NCBI GenBank assembly: GCA_036160575.1 | Contig: JAYYDT010000047.1 | Span: 1 to 64,000 of the forward strand | Direction: 5' to 3' | Length of the DNA stretch: 64,000 nucleotides | Source: TMED26 sp002694075 | Lineage (GTDB): Bacteria > Pseudomonadota > Alphaproteobacteria > Thalassobaculales > Thalassobaculaceae | In this document: positions 36,458-43,800 of the stretch, one piece after another | Numbering within the stretch: the first letter of the stretch is position 1 | How the letters are laid out: every line of letters starts with the position of its first letter | The notes under the pieces: generated by a model | What the model saw: the letters and a program-made list of their open reading frames with translations, nothing else | Told to the model about the DNA's origin: nothing | Database searches by the model: none | Translations under genes and position numbers: made by a program

Positions 36458-37021
36458 TCAGCGGCCTTCGGCGGCGTAACGTTCGGCCAGGGCGGCGTTG
36501 CCCAGCTCGAAACTTTTGATATTGCTTTCCATGTCATAGGGCCGTTCGCGCAAGCTTTCCTTATCCCATTCGCTGCGCCCGGGGGCGAAGAAATTACCGC
36601 CATAGACATGCAAGGCGGCGGTCACCTGGTCGGTCGGGTTTTTGACCGAGTGGATCGCCGTTTCGCCGAGCCAGCCGACCTCGCCAACCTCCAGCGTCTT
36701 ACCGCCGAGCTTGACCGCCTGGCCCTGCTCGGAGCGCCAAAACGTGTTGTCCTCGCGGCCGGTGAACAGGCCGATCACCGCCCACATGTTGTGATTATGC
36801 GGCAACAGGTCCTGGCCCGGGTACCAACGCAAATTGAGGATCGTCAGATCGTCGTCGTTGTACAGCCGGTCGACGCCGCCGAAGCGCGGCTCGCCAAGGG
36901 CGGCGATGACCGCCGCCGGGTCGGCGACGGCGCGCTTGACGACCTCCTCGGCGGCGCGGGTCGGCTCGCCCTCGCGCAAGGCCGCTTTGCAGTCGGCGAT
37001 AAATTGGTCGAGATCGAACAT
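36458..37021 (-). CDS. Cysteine dioxygenase-like cupin protein
   Basis: A 187-residue cupin. The metal-ligand motif PHNHNMWAVIGLFTG carries H75 and H77, with a third candidate His (H124, in ETAIHSV) at the spacing expected for the 3-His iron site of cysteine and 3-mercaptopropionate dioxygenases. This places it in the broad CDO-type thiol dioxygenase group, COG5553-like. The thiol substrate is not resolved. It is followed by the thioesterase gene 5 nt downstream. Confidence 0.75.
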   Translation of the reverse strand: MFDLDQFIADCKAALREGEPTRAAEEVVKRAVADPAAVIAALGEPRFGGVDRLYNDDDLTILNLRWYPGQDLLPHNHNMWAVIGLFTGREDNTFWRSEQGQAVKLGGKTLEVGEVGWLGETAIHSVKNPTDQVTAALHVYGGNFFAPGRSEWDKESLRERPYDMESNIKSFELGNAALAERYAAEGR

Positions 37022-37148
37022 CGCCCTGGTCCCCCGTTGGCGTTTTTTGGATCAGCGCATGGTGGCGGCAAGCGCGCCCGCCCGTCAATCGCGAAAGGAC
37101 GGCGCGGCGGCCGAGGCCGGCTTTGTGATTTGTTAAAAGTGACTGGAT

Positions 37149-37177
37149 TTGAATTTCTCTTGTTAAGGTTGTATTTT
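37149..37177 (+). promoter_or_regulatory. Candidate promoter in AT-rich intergenic region
   Basis: TTGAAT (37149-37154) and TATTTT (37172-37177) are separated by 17 bp in an AT-rich patch (about 37125-37190) between the divergent cupin gene and the small gene at 37296. Each hexamer matches the sigma-70 consensus at four positions. It would give a leader of about 110 nt. Weak evidence, no experimental support. Confidence 0.35.
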
Positions 37178-37295
37178 TAGGTTGTGTTTTGCCACTCTTC
37201 GCCAAGACATGGATTGACCGCGTAGCCCCATGGCGCCCGCCGCCCCGGCGGCCGGCCAAGCACAGACCCGCAACACCCACGCGAAGGATGTTCCC

Positions 37296-37553
37296 ATGAC
37301 GCTCCCCCCCTCTGAAGTTCATCGCATGGCCCGCGATTTTGGCCGTGAGTTGCGCGAGAAATGCGCGGTCGCGCCCGCGGCCTTCGCCATGGCCGGCCTA
37401 AGCGAGGCGGAACGGCGCGCGGTCATGAGCCTGGCGCTGTCGGATGTGGTGTGCGCTTTCGGCCAGTCACTCGGTCTCCGCTCGCGCGATACCCTTCGCG
37501 AGATCGACACGGCCCTCGACCGCGCCCGCCGGCTCTTGGAGCAGGCCGGCTAA
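37296..37553 (+). CDS. Hypothetical small helical protein
   Basis: An 85-residue protein not recognised as any family. It is predicted to be mostly alpha-helical, with EVHRMARDFGRELREK at the start, AGLSEAERRAVMSLALSD in the middle and a charged LREIDTALDRARRLLEQ end that could form a coiled coil. It has no signal or membrane segment. ATG 37296 follows GAAGGATG at good spacing; the reading frame is open upstream to 37230 without support. It is monocistronic and its stop overlaps the convergent SDR gene by 4 nt. Confidence 0.65.
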   Translation: MTLPPSEVHRMARDFGRELREKCAVAPAAFAMAGLSEAERRAVMSLALSDVVCAFGQSLGLRSRDTLREIDTALDRARRLLEQAG

Positions 37554-38296
37554 TTCAGATAACCGCCGCCGTTGACATGGATGGTTTGGCCGGTGGTGTA
37601 GGCGGCGTGGGGGTGGCATAGGCTGGTCACCACATGGGCCACTTCGGCCGGCGTGCCATCGCGGTCCAACAGGTTCGGGTGGCCGCCATGGGGGATCTTG
37701 CCGGCGGCGGCGCCGCGCACCGTGTCGATCAGGCCGGGGACGACGATATTGGCGGTGATCTTGTCATCGGCGAGTTCGGCGGCGAGCGCCCGGGTCATCC
37801 CGACCAGGGCCATTTTCGAAGCCGCCACATGGACCCGCCCGGTGACGCCGCGGTGGGCCGATAGCCCGCCAAGATTGACGATCCGGCCCCAGCCGGCGGC
37901 GGCCATATGCGGCGCGGCGGCTTGGGCGCACAGCATCGGCGCCTCGACATTGGTGCGCATGATCGCTTGAAAGGTCTCCAACGACATCTCGCCGAGCGCG
38001 TCATTGCCGCGGATCGCCGCGTTATTGACCAGGATGTGCAGGCCGCCGAAAGCGTCGAGCGCGGCGCCCACCAATGCCCGCGCGCCGTCCGGGTCGGTCA
38101 GGTCGCCAATCCACGTCGCCGCCGCGCCGCCGTCGGCGCGGATCAGGGCGGCGGTTTCCTCGGCGCCGGCGCGGTTGGACGCCGCGTGGGTGACCACCCG
38201 CGCGCCCATCGCCGCCAGTTGCCGGCAAATCTCGCGGCCGATGTTCATCGCCGATCCGGTGACAATGGCGACGGCGCCGTCGAGCGGTGAGGTCAT
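37550..38296 (-). CDS. Short-chain dehydrogenase/reductase lacking catalytic Ser and Tyr
   Basis: A 248-residue SDR with an intact cofactor loop TGSAMNIG (13-20), NNAA near 91-94 and the conserved Asn of MRTNVE near 116. The active-site motif reads HVAASK, so the catalytic Tyr position (YxxxK) is Val157 although Lys161 is kept, and the usual Ser 13 residues earlier is Gly144. It may therefore be a non-catalytic or altered-mechanism member. Start 38296 gives the normal SDR N-terminus; the open frame to 38350 is rejected. Confidence 0.85.
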   Translation of the reverse strand: MTSPLDGAVAIVTGSAMNIGREICRQLAAMGARVVTHAASNRAGAEETAALIRADGGAAATWIGDLTDPDGARALVGAALDAFGGLHILVNNAAIRGNDALGEMSLETFQAIMRTNVEAPMLCAQAAAPHMAAAGWGRIVNLGGLSAHRGVTGRVHVAASKMALVGMTRALAAELADDKITANIVVPGLIDTVRGAAAGKIPHGGHPNLLDRDGTPAEVAHVVTSLCHPHAAYTTGQTIHVNGGGYLN

Positions 38297-38442
38297 GTGA
38301 AAGCTCCCGATGGTGGGGCTGCCGCCCCGCGCAGGCCGACAGGCTAGCACAAAACGGAGGCGTCCGGCGCCGGCGATCTGGCCAAACCGCCGGCCGTCGC
38401 CTATACCGGCACCCCTGAGGACATCGGCGCGGGAGAAGCGAA

Positions 38443-39534
38443 ATGCGCAACGCGACTTACAAGATCGCGGTCATGCCCGGCGACGGCATCGGCCATGAGG
38501 TGATGGACGCCGCCCTGCCGGTGCTGGCGGCGGCGGCGGACAAGGTCGGCGGCCTGACCTTCAGCTTCACGGCCGAGAATGTCGGCGCCGATGTCTACCG
38601 CGCGCGAGGCACCGATATTCCGGATGCCGCCTGGGCCGCCGCCGAAGGCGCCGACGCCATCCTTTTCGGCGCCGCCGGCGACCCCGAGGTGCGCTATCCC
38701 GACGGCCGCGAGATCGCCCCGCAATTGGATTTGCGCGAACGCTTGGAATTATTCGCCGGGGTGCGGCCGCTGCGCCTGTTGCCGGGTGCGCGGAGCCCGC
38801 TGGCCGACCCGCGCGCCGCGACCATCGACCTGGTCTTGATCCGCGAACAGACCGAGGGCCTGTTCTCGGCCCGCCAGCAGCGCGACGCCGATCCCGACAG
38901 CGCCAGCGACGTGATGAAAATTACCCGCGCCGGCGCCGCGCGCCTGTTCGATTTCGCGGTCAATCTGACCCGCCGCCGCAAGGCCGCCGGCCACGCCGGC
39001 CGCCTGACCCTCGTCGACAAGGCCAATGTGCTGAACTCGATGGCTTTTTTCCGCGAGGTTTTCGACCAACGCCTGGCCCCCCATGGCGACATCAGCGGTG
39101 ACTATGTCTATGTCGACGCCGCCGCCCTCAACCTGGTGCGCGCGCCCTGGGATTATGATGTGATGGTGACCGAGAACATGTTTGGCGACATTCTCTCCGA
39201 CCTGGGCGCCGGCCTGGTCGGCGGCATGGGCATGGCGCCCTCGGGGGATATTGGCCTGAACCACGCCCTGTTCCAACCGGCCCACGGCACCGCCCCGGAT
39301 ATCGTCGGCCAGGGCAAGGCCAATCCGACGGCGATGATCCTGTCGGCCGGCATGATGCTGGACTGGCTCGGCGACCGCCACGGCGACCCGGCCGCCCGGC
39401 GCGCCGGCGATATGATCCGCGCCGCCGTCGACAGCGCCTATGGCGCCGGCGATTTGGTACCGCATGAACATGGTGGCGCGGCCGGCACTGGCGACATCCA
39501 GGCCGCCGTGCTGGACGCGCTGGCGGCGCTCTAA
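38443..39534 (+). CDS. Isopropylmalate/isocitrate dehydrogenase family protein
   Basis: A 363-residue metal- and NAD-dependent beta-decarboxylating dehydrogenase. It starts KIAVMPGDGIGHEV and carries the Arg-rich substrate region (LDLRERLELFAGVRPLRL), IREQTEGLFS, LVDKANVLNS and the metal Asp cluster VTENMFGDILSDLGAG, then QPAHGTAPDIVGQGKANP. It resembles LeuB and tartrate dehydrogenase; no other leu gene is nearby, so a 3-isopropylmalate role is not assured. GGGAGAAG precedes ATG 38443. Confidence 0.85.
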   Translation: MRNATYKIAVMPGDGIGHEVMDAALPVLAAAADKVGGLTFSFTAENVGADVYRARGTDIPDAAWAAAEGADAILFGAAGDPEVRYPDGREIAPQLDLRERLELFAGVRPLRLLPGARSPLADPRAATIDLVLIREQTEGLFSARQQRDADPDSASDVMKITRAGAARLFDFAVNLTRRRKAAGHAGRLTLVDKANVLNSMAFFREVFDQRLAPHGDISGDYVYVDAAALNLVRAPWDYDVMVTENMFGDILSDLGAGLVGGMGMAPSGDIGLNHALFQPAHGTAPDIVGQGKANPTAMILSAGMMLDWLGDRHGDPAARRAGDMIRAAVDSAYGAGDLVPHEHGGAAGTGDIQAAVLDALAAL

Positions 39535-39541
39535 GCTGGCG

Positions 39542-40246
39542 TCAAAGCGCCGGCGGGGCCAGCACTTGCCAATCGTCGGCGAGGGTCAGCTTGGGCTCGG
39601 TCACACTCTGTAGATCGGCCAGGCTAAGCCCGGCGACCATCTCGCGCACGACCAGGCCGGCCGGAGTCACGTCGATGACCGCCAAATCGGTGAAAATCTT
39701 GGTCACCGCCCCGGCCGAGGTCAGCGGATAGCTGCATTTCTCGACAATTTTCGGGGCCCCCGATTTGGTCGTGTGCTGGGTCAGCGCCCACACCGCCCGG
39801 GCGCCGGCGGCCAGATCCATGGCACCGCCGACCCCGGGCGGGAATTTCGGATCGCCGGTCGTCCAATTGGCGAGATCGCCGGTCGCCGACACCTCGAAGG
39901 CGCCGAGCAGGGCGAGGTCGATATGGCCACCGCGGATCATCGCGAAGGCGTCGGAATGGACGAACACCGAGGCGCCGGGCACCAGCGTGATATATTCCTT
40001 CGAGGCGTTGATCAGGTCCTTGTCCTCCTCGCCCTTGGGCGGGTTCGGCCCGGCGCCGAGGATGCCATTCTCGCTGTGCAGCACGACCTCACGGTCGGCG
40101 GGGATGAAATTGGTGCACAGCGTCGGCAGGCCGATGCCGAGATTGACATACAAGCCCTCGTCGATTTCCTGGGCGGCGCGCCAGGACAATTGCCGGCGGC
40201 TCAATTTTTGCGCGGCCTCCAGGCCACCGATTTCTTGCACAGCCAT
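39542..40246 (-). CDS. 3-oxoacid CoA-transferase subunit B
   Basis: A 234-residue beta subunit of a family I CoA-transferase. The catalytic Glu is E59 in LHSENGILG, and GVGGAMDLAAGA is typical of the family. It pairs with the A subunit just upstream; its ATG overlaps that gene's stop (TGATG), so the two are coupled. An in-frame ATG at 40258 would overlap further and is less likely. Succinyl-CoA:3-ketoacid or 3-oxoadipate transferase are the likely activities; the sequence alone does not separate them. Confidence 0.9.
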   Translation of the reverse strand: MAVQEIGGLEAAQKLSRRQLSWRAAQEIDEGLYVNLGIGLPTLCTNFIPADREVVLHSENGILGAGPNPPKGEEDKDLINASKEYITLVPGASVFVHSDAFAMIRGGHIDLALLGAFEVSATGDLANWTTGDPKFPPGVGGAMDLAAGARAVWALTQHTTKSGAPKIVEKCSYPLTSAGAVTKIFTDLAVIDVTPAGLVVREMVAGLSLADLQSVTEPKLTLADDWQVLAPPAL

Positions 40247-40932
40247 CAGACGTCCCACTCCCGTTCCGTATCCTCAAAGCAAATTTTGTCGACGTAAATG
40301 CCCGGCGTGTGAACATCGTCGGGATCGATTTCGCCAAGCGCGACCTGCTGGCGGATCTGGGCCACCGTGACGGTCGCGGCGGCGGCCATCACCGGGCCGA
40401 AATTACGCTGCGAGCGGTTGTAGATCAGATTGCCCCAGCGGTCGCCCTTATGCGCCGCGATCAGCGCCAAATCGCCTTTCAGGGCGGTTTCGAACAAATA
40501 CTCGCGGCCCTCGAACACCCGACTTTCCTTGCCGTCGGCCAATTGCGTGCCAACCCCGGTGGCGGTGTAAAACCCGGGAATACCGGCGCCGGCGGCGCGC
40601 ATGCGTTCCGACAAGGTGCCTTGCGGGTTCAACTCGAGCTCGACCTTATCGGCCTTATAAAGGGCGTCGAAGATGTCGCAACGCGCCGCCCGCGGATAAG
40701 AACAAATCACCTTGCGCACGCGGCCGGCGCCAAACAGCGCGGCCAGGCCCTCGGTGCCGCTGCCGGCGTTGTTGGAGACCACCGTCAAATCGGTCGCGCC
40801 CTGGTCGATCAGGGCGTGAATCAAATCATTGGGCAGGCCGGCGTTACCGAACCCGCCGATCAACACGGTGGCACCATCGGGCGTGCCCTCCAGCGCGGCG
40901 ACCATGTCGTCGCAAATCTTATCGATCGCCAT
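40246..40932 (-). CDS. 3-oxoacid CoA-transferase subunit A
   Basis: A 228-residue alpha subunit of a family I CoA-transferase, with the GGFGNAGLPNDLI glycine loop near residues 26-38, NNAGSGTEGLAALF and GVGTQLADGKE. It is the first gene of a two-gene operon with subunit B. The frame is open far upstream (to 42027), but that part is antisense to the class V aminotransferase gene. ATG 40932 gives the normal family N-terminus. Confidence 0.9.
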   Translation of the reverse strand: MAIDKICDDMVAALEGTPDGATVLIGGFGNAGLPNDLIHALIDQGATDLTVVSNNAGSGTEGLAALFGAGRVRKVICSYPRAARCDIFDALYKADKVELELNPQGTLSERMRAAGAGIPGFYTATGVGTQLADGKESRVFEGREYLFETALKGDLALIAAHKGDRWGNLIYNRSQRNFGPVMAAAATVTVAQIRQQVALGEIDPDDVHTPGIYVDKICFEDTEREWDV

Positions 40933-41052
40933 CAAACTTCCCTTATCGCGTTTCGCTCCCGGCTCACAGCATTGCCCAAAGCGGCCGGTGATGGCAAGCT
41001 GGCGACGGAAAAAAGAGCGGTGAAGACCGCCCGTGACAAAGGGAAAACCACC

Positions 41053-42201
41053 ATGACCGTGACCGCCGGCGCTGGCATTCGCGCCCTTTTCGACCTGCCC
41101 GAGGATATCACCTATCTCGATTGCGCGGCGCAGGGGCCGTTGCTGCGCGCCAGCCACACCGCCGGCGCCCGCGGCCTGCTGCGCAAATTCCATCCCTGGA
41201 CACCGGAACGGGCGGCTTTCGACGCCGAAATGACGGCCGCGCGCGACCTTTTCGCCGGGCTCATCGGGGCACGCGGCGAAGATATCGCCCATATGGGCGC
41301 GACCAGCTATGGCGCGGCGGTGGCGGGCGCCAACATGGCGATTGAGCCGGGCCAAAAGGTGCTCGTCCTGGAGGCGCAATTCCCCTCCAATTACTATGTC
41401 TGGCAACGCCTGGCGGCGCGCGACGGCGGCGACCTTAAAATCGTGCCCTGGCCGGAAGACGGCGATTGGACGGCGGCGGTGCTTGACGCCCTCGGCGACG
41501 ATGTCGGCCTGGTCGCTTTGCCGCCCTGCCATTGGACCGACGGCGCGCTTTTGGATTTGGTGGCGATCGCCGACCGGGTGCACGCGCTGGGCGCCGGGTT
41601 TTTCATCGACGCCACCCAGGCGGCCGGCGCCCGCCCCCTCGACGTTGGCCGGCTGGATCCCGATTTCATGGCCGTCTCGGGCTATAAATGGCTGCTCAGC
41701 CCGGACGCCGTCGGCTATCTCTATGTCGCGCCGCGCCGCCAAACCGGCGCCCCGATTGAGGATAATTACGCCACCCGCGTCGCCGAAAGCACGATGGAGA
41801 TGGCGGACGGCTATGGCGCCGACTACATCCCCGGCGCCGCCCGCTTCGACCAAGGCGCCGCCGACAGCATGATCCACCTGCCGATCACCGTCACCGCCAT
41901 GGAACAGATCAGCCAGTGGACGCCGGAAGGCATTTCCGCCGGCCTGGCGCCGCTCACCGACGCCGTCGCCGCGCGCGCCGAGGAACGCGGCTGGCGGGTA
42001 CCGGCCAAGGGCCGGCGGGTCGACCATTTCATCGGCGTGTGGATCCCCGATGTGCCGGCCGACCTCGGCCAGCGGCTGAAAGCGCGCGGCGTCTATACCT
42101 CGCTACGCGGCGGCGCGGTGCGGGTCAGCCCGCATCTCTACAATAGCGTGGCCGACATCGACCGCCTGTTCGCCGCCCTCGACGCGGAATTGACGGGGTA
42201 G
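41053..42201 (+). CDS. Class V aminotransferase-fold PLP enzyme
   Basis: A 382-residue PLP protein of the aminotransferase class V group (kynureninase / cysteine desulfurase-like fold). It opens YLDCAAQGPL, has the PLP Asp-region FFIDATQAAGARP and the Schiff-base Lys K212 in SGYKWLLSPDAVG. The exact reaction is not clear; a lyase, desulfurase or aminotransferase are all possible. ATG 41053 matches the usual start about 15 residues before YLDCAA. The open frame upstream to 40309 is antisense to the CoA-transferase genes. Confidence 0.85.
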   Translation: MTVTAGAGIRALFDLPEDITYLDCAAQGPLLRASHTAGARGLLRKFHPWTPERAAFDAEMTAARDLFAGLIGARGEDIAHMGATSYGAAVAGANMAIEPGQKVLVLEAQFPSNYYVWQRLAARDGGDLKIVPWPEDGDWTAAVLDALGDDVGLVALPPCHWTDGALLDLVAIADRVHALGAGFFIDATQAAGARPLDVGRLDPDFMAVSGYKWLLSPDAVGYLYVAPRRQTGAPIEDNYATRVAESTMEMADGYGADYIPGAARFDQGAADSMIHLPITVTAMEQISQWTPEGISAGLAPLTDAVAARAEERGWRVPAKGRRVDHFIGVWIPDVPADLGQRLKARGVYTSLRGGAVRVSPHLYNSVADIDRLFAALDAELTG

Positions 42202-42224
42202 GGACCACGGGAGCGGGCCAGGCG

Positions 42225-42632
42225 ATGGCTTATTTCATCGCGATCCTGCACCAGGACCCGGGGACGGATTACGGCCTGTGCTTCCCTGATTTTCCGGGAT
42301 GTGTGGCGGCGGAGAACAACCTCGAAGGGCTGAAAGCCGCGGCCGAGGAAGCGCTCGCCGGCCATCTCCAGCTTTTGGCCGAGACCGGCGCGGCGGTGCC
42401 GCCGCCGACGCCCATCGAGGCGATCATGACCGATCCCGATTTCGCCGACGACTTCCCAACGTTGATCCACGCCCCCGACATCGCCGACCCGGTGGTGCGT
42501 GTCAATGTCACCTTCAAACGCTCGACCCTCGCCGCCATCGACCGCAACGCCGCCCAGCGCGGGCTCACCCGCTCGGCCCTCCTGGCCCGCGCCGCCGGCG
42601 GCGATTGGGGGGAAGTGAGGTTGAAAGCATAG
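42225..42632 (+). CDS. HicB-family antitoxin, orphan
   Basis: A 135-residue HicB-type protein: the N-terminal partial RNase H-like domain shows DYGLCFPDFPGCVAAENNLEGL, and the C-terminus (VRVNVTFKRSTLAAIDRNAA) looks like a ribbon-helix-helix DNA-binding domain. HicB normally neutralises the HicA mRNA interferase, whose 60-residue gene sits directly beside it; no hicA-like frame is visible on either side. It is the first of three consecutive antitoxin-type genes. ATG 42225 begins 23 nt after the aminotransferase stop. Confidence 0.85.
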   Translation: MAYFIAILHQDPGTDYGLCFPDFPGCVAAENNLEGLKAAAEEALAGHLQLLAETGAAVPPPTPIEAIMTDPDFADDFPTLIHAPDIADPVVRVNVTFKRSTLAAIDRNAAQRGLTRSALLARAAGGDWGEVRLKA

Positions 42633-42714
42633 AAGTGGGTCAACATTACGCACAGCTCATCCCGACAATGAGCCGCCAGATGAAAATATGCAGGCTATGG
42701 GAACTTGCATATTA

Positions 42715-42729
42715 TACGCCAATGGCGTA
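42715..42729 (+). promoter_or_regulatory. Palindromic operator candidate of the toxin-antitoxin locus
   Basis: TACGCCA-A-TGGCGTA is a perfect 15-bp palindrome (7-bp arms, 1-nt centre) located 12 nt before the toxin reading frame start. It abuts a TATTAT hexamer (42710-42715) that could be a -10 element. XRE-type antitoxins of HigBA-like systems bind such palindromes for autoregulation, so the antitoxin at 43086 is the likely ligand. Confidence 0.55.
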
Positions 42730-42740
42730 CACTCGAAGCT

Positions 42741-43089
42741 ATGGAAGGTGGCTTTATCACCGTCGTTGAGACGCCGCATTTCAACAGCCTGGCCAACAAG
42801 CATTTGACCGGAGCGGAACGCCAGGCGTTGGCCAGCACGTTGGCGCACGACCCAACCCAGGGCGACCGATTGGTCCAAGGAAGCGGCATTCGAAAACGCG
42901 CTTCGCCAGGGGCGGCAGAGGCAAAAGCGGCGGCATACCGGTGGTATATTTTTATCACTCGCCCCGAATGCCGTTATTTCTGCTGACGCTGTTCGCAAAA
43001 ATGAGCGGGATAATTTGAAACCATCGGAAGTCAGAATTTTAGGGGAAGCCGCGAAAGCCCTCACGCGGCGCTATGGGGACGGAAGATGA
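42741..43089 (+). pseudogene. RelE/HigB-type toxin broken by two frameshifts
   Basis: Three reading frames joined in order give one RelE/HigB-like toxin of about 116 residues: FITVVETPHFNSLANK..., then RFARGGRGKSGGIPVVYFYH and MPLFLLTLFAK, then NERDNLKPSEVRILGEAAK. The frame breaks lie just after A-runs, at about 42896-42898 and 43000-43002, and each is mended by adding one base. As given, translation ends early at a stop near 42986. Either a real decayed toxin or two homopolymer errors. The reconstructed stop overlaps the antitoxin ATG (ATGA), the normal toxin-first arrangement. Confidence 0.75.
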
Positions 43090-43412
43090 CCAAGGCTTTT
43101 GACAAGATCATGAACGGCTTGACCGAGGCGCTGGATTTCGCCGATGGTCGGACCGCCGGCGCAGTGGTGCGTGAGATCACATTACAGGCGCCCGACCTGC
43201 GGGCGATCCGCCGGCAAACCGGGCTCAGCCAAGCGCGCTTCGCCGCCGCCCTCGGCCTCAGCCCGGCGACGGTGCGCAATTGGGAACAGGGGCGGCGAAC
43301 CATCGACCCGGCGACCCGCGCGCTCTACCTCTTGATCAAAAGCAATCCACGAAGCGTGCTGGATATGTTGGCTCGCGCCGCCGCCGATATGGACCCAACC
43401 GCCGCCGATTGA
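43086..43412 (+). CDS. XRE-family antitoxin (HigA/NadS-like)
   Basis: A 108-residue DNA-binding antitoxin. The N-terminal segment (DKIMNGLTEALDFADG) is the NadS/HigA type. A helix-turn-helix lies in RRQTGLSQARFAAALGLSPATVRNWEQGRR near residues 40-69, split here only for description. It should neutralise the upstream RelE/HigB-like toxin and repress the operon through the palindrome at 42715. The start overlaps the reconstructed toxin stop. The reading frame is intact even though the toxin frame is not. Confidence 0.85.
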   Translation: MTKAFDKIMNGLTEALDFADGRTAGAVVREITLQAPDLRAIRRQTGLSQARFAAALGLSPATVRNWEQGRRTIDPATRALYLLIKSNPRSVLDMLARAAADMDPTAAD

Positions 43413-43437
43413 AGCGCCCCTGCGCGGAGGAACTACC

Positions 43438-43800
43438 ATGACCGACAGCACGACGCCGTTCGACGCGGCCCCCTACTTGACCACAGCGGAGGCGGCGGCG
43501 GCTTTTATCACCGACGCCCTCGACACCGATAACGCGGGCCATGTCGCCGAGGCCCTTGGTGTGGTCGCCCGGGCCCAGGGCATGACCGAGGTCGCGGGCG
43601 CCGCCGGGGTCAGCCGCGCCGCCCTTTACAAAGGGTTGAGCGCGGACGGTGACCCGCGCTTGTCGACCCTGCTGGGTGTGCTGCGCGCGCTGGGCCTCAG
43701 CCTTCGTGTCGCGCCGGAGAACGCCGAAGAGCGCGCCGCCCCAGCGCACCCTTCACCACCGCTCACCGCGCCGCCGCCAGTTCGGCGGTCAACTGGCTGA
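43438..43800 (+). CDS. Addiction-module antidote protein, orphan
   Basis: A 120-residue HTH protein of the putative addiction-module antidote type (COG3636-like): FDAAPYLTTAEAAAAFITDAL at the start, then an HTH around TEVAGAAGVSRAALYKGLS and RLSTLLGVLRALGLSL. The partner toxin of this type is normally a RelE-like gene directly upstream; here the neighbour is the XRE antitoxin instead, 25 nt away. GGAGGAAC precedes ATG 43438. The last 38 nt overlap the convergent aminotransferase gene and encode a Pro-rich tail that may be an extension. Confidence 0.8.
   Translation: MTDSTTPFDAAPYLTTAEAAAAFITDALDTDNAGHVAEALGVVARAQGMTEVAGAAGVSRAALYKGLSADGDPRLSTLLGVLRALGLSLRVAPENAEERAAPAHPSPPLTAPPPVRRSTG

Noticed and set aside
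42741..43089. Programmed ribosomal frameshifting in the RelE-type toxin
   Set aside because: Two separate shifts would be needed and the sites are ordinary short A-runs without a strong slippery heptamer or downstream structure; decay or sequence error is simpler.
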